From Mesorhizobium sp. (GTDB taxonomy: Bacteria > Pseudomonadota > Alphaproteobacteria > Rhizobiales > Rhizobiaceae), in the NCBI GenBank assembly GCA_027492275.1, contig JAPUFC010000097.1, forward strand, positions 229,314 through 293,313: a stretch of DNA of 64,000 nucleotides, given 5' to 3'. The position numbers were made by a program, and so were the translations under genes. Numbering within the stretch: the first letter of the stretch is position 1; every line of letters starts with the position of its first letter. Below, piece after piece: positions 8,726 through 14,525 of this stretch. Under the pieces are notes generated by a model. It saw only the letters and a program-made list of their open reading frames with translations, made no database searches and was not told the DNA's origin.

Positions 8726-9373
8726 ATGAAGGGAGACGCGAAAGGGAGCTCAGCCGCCATGCCGAATATGCCGCCGCCCTATCACATCCCGTTAAGCCCG
8801 GACGAGCTGGCACGGCTGGGTGTCGTAACCGTGATGTGGGGGCAGATAGACGAAGCGTTCAACACCATCTTGCGCTGGGTCCTGAAGCTCGATGCGAAGG
8901 TCTTCAACAGCCTGCTGGGGCGGCAGATGATTGGGTCTCGGGTAGACCATCTAAATGCGGCTATACCCACTGTGAATGATGAACAAACCCGTGAGCTCAT
9001 GGCGTCAGCGGTCAAAAAGATGCGCGCGATACTGCCAAGGCGAAACGCGGCAATGCACGGCTGCTGGGGGCTGTTTGTGCTCGATCCGACCTTCCGGTCT
9101 TTCCGTGTCGGAACCTATAACCATCAGAAGCCGAACGATCGCTTCTACACCGAGGACATTGCCGAGCTCCACGATGGAATGGTCGAGGTTCTTTCGGTCT
9201 TGGGGGCGATCGCCATGCGCAGCCTCGAGCCTGCCGCCGCGCCGGTCAACCTCGAGGGGAACAGGATTTACTACGCTCCTCAACCTCCAGATGCACGCGC
9301 CGCCGGAGTAATGTTTCGACGAGGCGACAGAGTGCTTCGCGTGGAGCCTCCCATTCAGGATCAAACCGAGTGA
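8726..9373 (+). CDS. HEPN-like protein, possible lysogenic-conversion (moron) gene
   Basis: The 215-aa product is encoded against the direction of the surrounding late genes. It begins with a helical segment LARLGVVTVMWGQIDEAFNTI and contains RRNAAMHGCW near residue 100, which fits the RNxxxH (Rx4-6H) active-site motif of HEPN nucleases. The spacing between the first helix and the RNxxxH motif is right for a HEPN fold. HEPN proteins often act in defence or as RNase toxins. The strand switch suggests a gene expressed from the lysogen. An in-frame ATG at 8759 (MPNMPPPYH) is an alternative start with a GGGAG upstream. I see no clear cognate antitoxin. Confidence 0.6.
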   Translation: MKGDAKGSSAAMPNMPPPYHIPLSPDELARLGVVTVMWGQIDEAFNTILRWVLKLDAKVFNSLLGRQMIGSRVDHLNAAIPTVNDEQTRELMASAVKKMRAILPRRNAAMHGCWGLFVLDPTFRSFRVGTYNHQKPNDRFYTEDIAELHDGMVEVLSVLGAIAMRSLEPAAAPVNLEGNRIYYAPQPPDARAAGVMFRRGDRVLRVEPPIQDQTE

Positions 9374-9470
9374 GGATAGTCTCTGCTTCCGCCATCTCTT
9401 CGGCAGAAACACGGAGCACCAGGCGCGGCTGGGCAGCGGCAGGCGTCGAGCGGGAAGCAAAGTCGTCCAT
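9246..9470 (-). CDS. Small hypothetical phage protein
   Basis: The 74-aa product starts MDDFASRSTPAAAQ and has a plausible amphipathic middle (RVSAEEMAEAETILTRFDPE) and a basic end. It overlaps the 3' end of the convergent HEPN-like gene by 128 bp, so one of the two may end earlier than drawn or this frame may be spurious. A GCAACTGAC motif lies about 30 bp upstream, and a TATCAT hexamer sits between the motif and the ATG. No domain recognised. Confidence 0.35.
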   Translation of the reverse strand: MDDFASRSTPAAAQPRLVLRVSAEEMAEAETILTRFDPEWEAPREALCRLVETLLRRRVHLEVEERSKSCSPRG

Positions 9471-9498
9471 GCCAGCATGATAGCGCCCGGCGGCGGCG

Positions 9499-9507
9499 GT
9501 CAGTTGC
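9499..9507 (-). promoter_or_regulatory. GCAACTGAC motif upstream of small minus-strand gene
   Basis: On the minus strand GCAACTGAC is followed 16 bases later by TATCAT and then by the ATG at 9470. This copy is the one that looks most like an extended promoter. Confidence 0.4.
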
Positions 9508-9515
9508 GGGGGAGC

Positions 9516-9725
9516 CTAGTCGCAATAGGTCGGGTTAGAACGACCGTCCCATTCCGTCCAGCAGCCGCCACCGCTGCCGCTCTTGGAGCCCTTCCCATCG
9601 AGAACTTGAAGTGCCGTAGCGGCGAGCAGCATCAAAATAAACGGCCAATGCGGGCCTTGCGACCCGCCAAGCAGCAAGCCGCCCATTCCTATGACGACAA
9701 GGATGACCGATATGGCGATGATCAC
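9516..9725 (-). CDS. Small two-segment membrane protein
   Basis: The 69-aa product has two hydrophobic segments (IIAISVILVVIGMGGLLLG and WPFILMLLAATALQVL) and a Gly/Ser-rich polar tail with two cysteines. The start is GTG at 9725, preceded by AGGGG at a good distance. It is the gene immediately divergent from the C4-like leader region. Size and topology would fit a holin-like or moron membrane protein, but the position outside the lysis cassette argues against a standard holin. Function unknown. Confidence 0.5.
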   Translation of the reverse strand: MIIAISVILVVIGMGGLLLGGSQGPHWPFILMLLAATALQVLDGKGSKSGSGGGCWTEWDGRSNPTYCD

Positions 9726-9734
9726 TGTCGCCCC

Positions 9735-9740
9735 TTGACA
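9735..9740 (+). promoter_or_regulatory. Candidate -35 box (TTGACA) of the antirepressor operon
   Basis: A perfect TTGACA lies about 30 bp upstream of where a C4-like leader RNA would begin. The -10 region around 9757-9764 is poor, so activation or a non-standard -10 would be needed. Inferred only. Confidence 0.35.
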
Positions 9741-9769
9741 TTCGATTCCCCGAGATTCACGTTAGCCGC

Positions 9770-9841
9770 GCTTCACGGGATTGTGGAGTCCGGGTTGAGA
9801 GCCGGTTCTGGAGCGCCCAACGCGCTCATAGCGCGTTTTTT
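9770..9841 (+). ncRNA. C4-like antisense leader RNA of the antirepressor operon
   Basis: The segment carries a small hairpin CCGG-GTTGAGAG-CCGG (9790-9805) and the block TCTGGAG (9807-9813), and ends in a rho-independent terminator at 9819-9841. Bases 9790-9801 are perfectly complementary to 9926-9937, and 9807-9813 to 9915-9921, in the leader of the downstream genes. A ~70-nt terminated RNA with two complementarity blocks to the same transcript's leader, followed by a small ORF and an antirepressor, is the layout of the P1 c4-icd-ant operon. The 5' end is estimated from the TTGACA box. I could not compare it with the known C4 covariance model. Confidence 0.65.
9819..9841 (+). terminator. Intrinsic terminator of the C4-like RNA
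   Basis: An 8-bp perfect stem AACGCGCT/AGCGCGTT with a 3-base CAT loop is followed by six T. It lies between the leader complementarity blocks and the downstream ORFs, so read-through decides whether the antirepressor mRNA is made. Confidence 0.85.
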
Positions 9842-9846
9842 ATTGG

Positions 9847-9871
9847 GGTTTTCGCCATCATGGCGAAAACC
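9847..9871 (+). promoter_or_regulatory. 12-bp palindrome enclosing a possible start codon
   Basis: GGTTTTCGCCAT and ATGGCGAAAACC form perfect 12-bp arms around one base. The right arm begins with an ATG (9860) of the long leader frame, and the GGGG before it lies at the hairpin foot, so the structure would hide that start. Related palindromes recur inside the antirepressor gene. Confidence 0.6.
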
Positions 9872-10327
9872 TGCCTATGGTCGGGCACATTGGGAGGCCG
9901 CAAGGCCTGCCGTTCTCCAGACGGTCTCTCAACCCGGTGTCGCCCGGCCGCCAGTTTGAGAGCTGGCGCATATCTGGAGAACCACGATGACGAACGTCAT
10001 TCCTTTACCCGGACTAAGCGTCGAGATGCAGTTCAGCGAGATCGAGTCGCTGGTCGACGCCATGCTCTACATGCACGAGACCGCCGAGAGCAGCGGCGAC
10101 CGCAAGCGCATCATGGATATCGAGGTCGCGCTCCTCCACATCATCCGCGACAAGATCGCCACGGGCCAGCGCGACCTGACGCGCATCCCCGGCCACTACG
10201 GGCGCAAAGCCTCCTGATCCCACAGAATTGCGGGGAAAAGCCCGCATCCGCCCTTGCCGCCCCGCGCGGCCGGGCGCTGGATGCCATGGTTAATTCCCGC
10301 TTTGTTTTCAGTGAAGGGAACTTCTGA
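9860..10327 (+). CDS. Long leader reading frame coupled to the antirepressor (icd/orfX position)
   Basis: From ATG 9860 a 155-codon frame (MAKTCLWSGTLGGRKACRSP at its start) reads through the leader and across the 76-aa gene in another frame. It stops exactly at the antirepressor start as TGATG. This arrangement would couple antirepressor translation to translation of the leader frame, as for icd/ant in P1. The amino-acid composition after residue 50 is that of a frame-shifted shadow, so a functional protein is doubtful. The frame may matter only as a translated regulator. Treat as a hypothesis. Confidence 0.3.
   Translation: MAKTCLWSGTLGGRKACRSPDGLSTRCRPAASLRAGAYLENHDDERHSFTRTKRRDAVQRDRVAGRRHALHARDRREQRRPQAHHGYRGRAPPHHPRQDRHGPARPDAHPRPLRAQSLLIPQNCGEKPASALAAPRGRALDAMVNSRFVFSEGNF
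9912..9982 (+). promoter_or_regulatory. RNA switch that can mask the ribosome-binding site of the 76-aa gene
   Basis: GTTCTCCAGA (9912-9921) is a perfect complement of TCTGGAGAAC (9973-9982), which contains the GGAG ribosome-binding site for the ATG at 9987. Just inside, CTCTCAA (9926-9932) can pair with TTGAGAG (9956-9962), the loop of a second small hairpin CCAG-TTTGAGAG-CTGG. The same left strand is complementary to the C4-like RNA at 9790-9813, so two exclusive pairings are possible. Confidence 0.6.
9987..10217 (+). CDS. Small phage protein upstream of the antirepressor
   Basis: The 76-aa product (MTNVIPLPGLSVEMQ at its start) is acidic and mostly helical, with a normal protein composition unlike the overlapping leader frame. 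A GGAG lies 7 bases before the ATG inside the maskable hairpin described at 9912-9982. It occupies the position held by icd in the P1 immunity operon. I recognise no domain. Expression is probably controlled together with the antirepressor 109 bp downstream. Confidence 0.65.
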   Translation: MTNVIPLPGLSVEMQFSEIESLVDAMLYMHETAESSGDRKRIMDIEVALLHIIRDKIATGQRDLTRIPGHYGRKAS

Positions 10328-11175
10328 TGAACGACATCCTCAAGATCGAGGACATCACCGTCCACAATGGCGAGCCCACGGTGCAGGATCTGCGGCTGGC
10401 GGAGGCACTTGGGTACGATGACCGGCACAAGATCAGGCCATTGATCAATCGCAATATGGACGAGCTAAGGCGCTACGGGGAGGTTTCCGCCACCGTGGCG
10501 GAAACCTCCCCGAAAGGGGGGCGTCCGAGTAACGAGTTTTGGCTTAACGAGGCCCAAGCGCTTCTCATTTGCATCAAGTCGGATGCGAAGAACGCCGCAG
10601 ATGTCCGTGAAACCCTCATTCGTACATTCATGGCGTGGCGTCGCGGGGAGGGTTTTCGCCATGGTGGCGAAAGCCTCCCGTCTTTCGAGGTCGATATCGC
10701 CTATGCGCCGCTAGGCTCCAAGGTCGCCTTCCTGCGGATGGTGAAGAAGGAGTTCGGCCGTCCGGCCATGCTGCATGTCTACCGGCAGATCAACCTGCCG
10801 GCGCTGCCGGAGGGCATCGACGCCGTTCCGGCCGGCGCGTTCCAGCCGCGCGAGGCGCTGGCCCAGCTGCTCGGCCACGACCTCGATGGCCGGCCGGTCC
10901 GGCACTGGCTGTCCATGGCCTTCGCCGGCAGCACGGAGGCGACGGCACGGCTCCTCAATTCCGGTATTCGCATCGAGGACGATTGCTTCGCCGTCGCCAA
11001 CACGCACCCGGCAATCCGAGCCGTCTTCCAGCGCACCAAATGGTGGCCGGCCTATCCGCACCTGCGCGCGCTGGAAGGCGCGCAGACCTTCAAGCCCGCG
11101 AAATACGGCAAGGGCTTCACCAGCCACGGCACGCTGATCCCGGTCTACTGGCTGGACCCCGACAACCTTCACTGA
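10327..11175 (+). CDS. Phage antirepressor (Rha/Ant-type N-terminal domain)
   Basis: The 282-aa product has an N-terminal domain with the Rha/antirepressor pattern: VQDLRLAEALGYDDRHKIR, LINRNMDELRRYG, GGRPSNEFWLNEAQALLICI and VRETLIRTFMAWRRG (residues ~18-105). The C-terminal part (about residues 118-282) is not assigned but ends in a WWPAYPHLRALEG region. Antirepressors bind and disable phage repressors to start lytic growth. Two palindromes are embedded in the coding sequence at 10477-10511 and 10646-10679. The start overlaps the stop of the leader frame (TGATG) and has an AAGGGAA site. The last 7 bp overlap the convergent virion gene. Confidence 0.8.
   Translation: MNDILKIEDITVHNGEPTVQDLRLAEALGYDDRHKIRPLINRNMDELRRYGEVSATVAETSPKGGRPSNEFWLNEAQALLICIKSDAKNAADVRETLIRTFMAWRRGEGFRHGGESLPSFEVDIAYAPLGSKVAFLRMVKKEFGRPAMLHVYRQINLPALPEGIDAVPAGAFQPREALAQLLGHDLDGRPVRHWLSMAFAGSTEATARLLNSGIRIEDDCFAVANTHPAIRAVFQRTKWWPAYPHLRALEGAQTFKPAKYGKGFTSHGTLIPVYWLDPDNLH
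10477..10511 (+). repeat. Perfect 17-bp inverted repeat inside the antirepressor gene
   Basis: Arms 10477-10493 and 10495-10511 are exact complements around a single C. Immediately downstream CTCCCC-GAAA-GGGGGG offers an alternative hairpin that uses the right arm. In an mRNA the two structures exclude each other. The translated segment (GEVSATVAETSPKGG) is a normal position in Rha-type proteins, so the palindrome is built into codons. Confidence 0.85.
10646..10679 (+). repeat. Second, imperfect inverted repeat inside the antirepressor gene
   Basis: GGGAGGGTTTTCGCCA (10646-10661) pairs with TGGCGAAAGCCTCCC (10665-10679) with one bulge and one G-U pair. Its core TTTCGCCA/TGGCGAAA is the same as in the leader palindrome at 9847-9871. 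It encodes GEGFRHGGESLP at the linker after the DNA-binding-like domain. Confidence 0.75.
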
Positions 11176-14100
11176 TTGCCCGGCAGCGGTGCGACGCCGG
11201 CGGCCTCGTTGCCGCCGGCTTCAAGCTTGTCCAGCAACGTGCGGATGTAGAACAGGTTCTGCCCGATCACGAGCTTGCGCATGCGCCTTGTGTCGGTCGC
11301 CGTCCAGTTGAGGTCGGCCACGTTGCGGCCGGTTTTCAGCAGCGCTTCCACCTTGCCGGCCGTCGGGCCGAGCGCCGCCGTCAGCGTCTCGCGGCTGATA
11401 TAGCGGCTGTCCGGCCGCTTCGCGCCGATGGTCGAGAAGGCGTCCACGTCGAACCACTTTTCCGACAGTGCGTTGGCTTCCTGATACCAGCCAAGCACGC
11501 CCGAGCGCGTGATCCCCGCCTTCACCATGTCCGGCAGCGTCGAAGGCATGTCGCGCCCGACAATGCCGGAATAGGCGTACTCGGCCAGCATGCCGAGCCC
11601 GATCGCCGAGACGAGCCCCTGCAACACCTGCCGGTCGCGCGCCTGCAACGAGCGCACGAGCAGCCTTTCGGTGGCCGCCGCCACGAAGGTCTTGTATTGC
11701 AGGATCAGCGCCACGATCGGGTTGGACATCATCAGCGGCTTTTCCGCGCCCGGCGTGATGATCATGATGTCGACGTCGCGGGCGAGCGCCCCCTCGAAGG
11801 CCTCGCGCGCGCCGGCGTCCTGCCAGTTGCCGGTGTTCGGGATGCGGATGCCGTCGATCTCGTCCAGCGCGCCGGGCTTTTCGAGCTGGCGGGCGATCCG
11901 CTGCGCCATCGCCGCGTCGATGCCGTTTTCCGCCAGGTCGCGGATTTGCCTTGCGCTTCCCTTGCCGGCGGCGATCGCCTCTGCGGCACGGATCAGCTCC
12001 GAGCCGGAAACCATGCCGGCCGCCAGTTTGCCGAAATCGGTCCAGACGGACAACAGCGAGACCTTCTGGAACTTGTCGGCCGCCACCTGTATGCCGCGCT
12101 CGAATCGCGACGTCGGCCGATAGATGTCCACCACGTCGTGAAGCCCGCTGGCGCGGGTCGCCAGATAGGTTTCCGCCGCGATGCCGAGGGCTTGAAGCTG
12201 CTTCTTGTAGGCCCCGATCGCCTTGCGCGTCTCGGGGTTCGTCATCGCCTTGAAGAACGGCGCCCAGGCATGCCGGAAGGTCGAGGTCAGCCCGTAGCGC
12301 CACTGGATGCCGGCGATGTCCGAGGCCGAGGATAGGGCCGCGCCGCCGAGATTGGTCAGCACGTCGTAGCGGCCGGCCGTCGCCGCCATGCGGCCGAGGA
12401 AACGCTGGCGCGGATCGCTCGACCAGCCATAGGTGTGGCGGATGCGGTCGCGCAGCGCCGCCAGGTCGGCGATCGCCGCGTCGCGGTCGCCATGGATCTT
12501 CGCCCGCTCGGCCGGCGTCTTGGCCGCCATCTCCATCGCGGCCGCTTCCTCCGTGATGCGCTTGAACGCTTCCGTCATGCGCACGTCGCCGAAACGCTCG
12601 GTCAAGAGCACGTCCGGCACCATCGTGTTGAGGTAGATCTCCGCCGTGTTCTGCACGTCCGTGTCGATGAAGTCGCGCACCAGGCTGTCGGGAATCATGA
12701 ACTCCCGCGCCGCCAGCGGCCCGCGCGCCTCGTCGCCGCGCCCGCCGGCCGCGAAATCCTGCCGCCCCATGTCCTCGTCATACGGCAAGCGTCCGTCCGG
12801 CGACCCCACGATCCGGTCCACGATCTCGTTGGCGCGGGCGTCGAGCTCTTTGCGGTCGCGCATCCGCTCGCGCGACAGGATGCGCTTCACGGCGAGGTCG
12901 ACGGCGCCGTCAGCCCCTTCGCCTTTGGCCAGCGCCTTCTGCGCCGCCTTGGCCGATTTTCCCTCCCATTTCAGCACTGCGTCGTTCAGCTGGGCGCGCA
13001 GGCCAGATATCCGCTGCTCGGCCGCCGCGATCTTGGCGTCGATGGCGTCGGCGTCCTTCCCGAGCCGTTTGTTGCGGGAGGCTTGCAGCTTCGTGACGCT
13101 CTCGGCATCGGCGTCCAGCTTCGCCTTTAGGTCGCGCACCGTGTCCTGAAGCACGGCTTTTTTCGCTTCCTCGCCTTCCAGCCAGTCGGCAAAGACCTGC
13201 ACGGCGCGCGGCCGCTCGCCGACGAGGCGCTGCTTGTTCCACACGCGGATCATGTAGCTGTCTGCCGTCGCCGCGTCGACGCCTTCCGGCAGCAGGTTGG
13301 CCGCGATCGCCCTGTCGCGCCAGGGCGCGATGACATTGGCGCGCATCCACTTCGCCACCTCGGCCGCCTCGGGGATGGCGTGGCTGTCGCCGCTCCGCAG
13401 CGCCTCGTCGATCGCCGCCTTGAACTCGGGAAAGGAAAGCTTCTCGCGTGGCCGGCCGGTCATGTCCATCAGCCGCACGCCGCGCTGCGACAGCGACTCG
13501 CGCCACGTTTCCGCCTGTCCGCCGAACCGGTATCGGGTGAAGGCGTCGTCCAGCTTCTGCGCCAGGCCGACCCGGGCCTTTCCCGTTTCCAGCCGGGCGC
13601 TGCGATCGAGCGCCGGCCCCTGTGTCGTGGCGATGCCCTTGACGTTGTCCTCGAAGATGTACGGCGTTTCGGCCAGATCGGCGGCGGCGCGGCGCGCCGC
13701 GGCGAAGGGCGCGTTCATCATGCGCCGCGTCGGCGAGAGCTTGCCCGTGGGGTCGGGCAGCTTGTTCAGCCCCGGCACGCTGCGGAGTTTCAGCTCGCGG
13801 TTCTCCGCCGCCGCCGCGCCGGCCGAGCGCGCCGCCGGCAGCGCCGGGCTGGCGATCTCGCCGGCCCATTCCTTGCGGTCGGCGTCGAACACCGTCGTCA
13901 GCGCCGCCCGCTCGCCGCGCGATATCAGCCCGACCGCGCCGCCGAGCAGACCGCCCAGGATCGTGGCCGAACCGATGCCGATCGCCGCGTCGGCGAGCGT
14001 GTAATCCGGCGTGGTCACCGCCATCGCTGTTTCGCTAATAGCTGCGCCGGCCCCGGCCGACAGAGCTACGTTGCGAGCGAGAAGCGCGGCACGAGCGCCC

Positions 14101-14525
14101 CGGCCGAGCCCTGCGGCGACGCCACCGACAGGAATAAGCACCGTCGGGTCGAGCATCCCCATGCCGACTGAAGCGACAACACCCGCCCATCCCGAGCGCG
14201 CCAGAACGTCTTTTGCCTGCTCGTCCTCATCCCATTCGGAGATGATCGCCCGGGTTTCATCGGCATTTCGGGAATAGGCAAACCGGGCAGGGTCGGCTTC
14301 GTATTTGGTGCCCTTGATCATATCGAAGGGATTGTGATCTGGGTCCGTCACCACATCGTCCCGGTTCGCGGCAAAGCGCCAGCTACGGTAGAAGCTGTTT
14401 ACATCCGTCCCGGCCGCCGCCCACGTCTCGCGGTCGAAGATTCCGAACTCCTGCTTTAGGTCAGGGATGACCTCCAGCGGTCGACCGGCGCGGAACGGCA
14501 CGTATTCGTCAGGGACGCTCGGCAT
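11169..14525 (-). CDS. Large internal virion protein (podovirus ejection protein)
   Basis: The 1118-aa product is the largest in the prophage. It has small-residue-rich hydrophobic stretches near residues 112-205 (SVGMGMLDPTVLIPVGGVAA, AAIGIGSATILGGLLGGAVG), long helical/coiled-coil parts in the middle (KAKLDADAESVTKLQASRNK), and a helical C-terminal third. Position and size match the T7 gp15/gp16-type internal core proteins that form the DNA ejection conduit. No catalytic motif was recognised. It is translated after the lysozyme-bearing virion protein; its start overlaps that gene by 17 bp. Its 3' end overlaps the convergent antirepressor gene. Confidence 0.7.
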   Translation of the reverse strand: MPSVPDEYVPFRAGRPLEVIPDLKQEFGIFDRETWAAAGTDVNSFYRSWRFAANRDDVVTDPDHNPFDMIKGTKYEADPARFAYSRNADETRAIISEWDEDEQAKDVLARSGWAGVVASVGMGMLDPTVLIPVGGVAAGLGRGARAALLARNVALSAGAGAAISETAMAVTTPDYTLADAAIGIGSATILGGLLGGAVGLISRGERAALTTVFDADRKEWAGEIASPALPAARSAGAAAAENRELKLRSVPGLNKLPDPTGKLSPTRRMMNAPFAAARRAAADLAETPYIFEDNVKGIATTQGPALDRSARLETGKARVGLAQKLDDAFTRYRFGGQAETWRESLSQRGVRLMDMTGRPREKLSFPEFKAAIDEALRSGDSHAIPEAAEVAKWMRANVIAPWRDRAIAANLLPEGVDAATADSYMIRVWNKQRLVGERPRAVQVFADWLEGEEAKKAVLQDTVRDLKAKLDADAESVTKLQASRNKRLGKDADAIDAKIAAAEQRISGLRAQLNDAVLKWEGKSAKAAQKALAKGEGADGAVDLAVKRILSRERMRDRKELDARANEIVDRIVGSPDGRLPYDEDMGRQDFAAGGRGDEARGPLAAREFMIPDSLVRDFIDTDVQNTAEIYLNTMVPDVLLTERFGDVRMTEAFKRITEEAAAMEMAAKTPAERAKIHGDRDAAIADLAALRDRIRHTYGWSSDPRQRFLGRMAATAGRYDVLTNLGGAALSSASDIAGIQWRYGLTSTFRHAWAPFFKAMTNPETRKAIGAYKKQLQALGIAAETYLATRASGLHDVVDIYRPTSRFERGIQVAADKFQKVSLLSVWTDFGKLAAGMVSGSELIRAAEAIAAGKGSARQIRDLAENGIDAAMAQRIARQLEKPGALDEIDGIRIPNTGNWQDAGAREAFEGALARDVDIMIITPGAEKPLMMSNPIVALILQYKTFVAAATERLLVRSLQARDRQVLQGLVSAIGLGMLAEYAYSGIVGRDMPSTLPDMVKAGITRSGVLGWYQEANALSEKWFDVDAFSTIGAKRPDSRYISRETLTAALGPTAGKVEALLKTGRNVADLNWTATDTRRMRKLVIGQNLFYIRTLLDKLEAGGNEAAGVAPLPGNQ

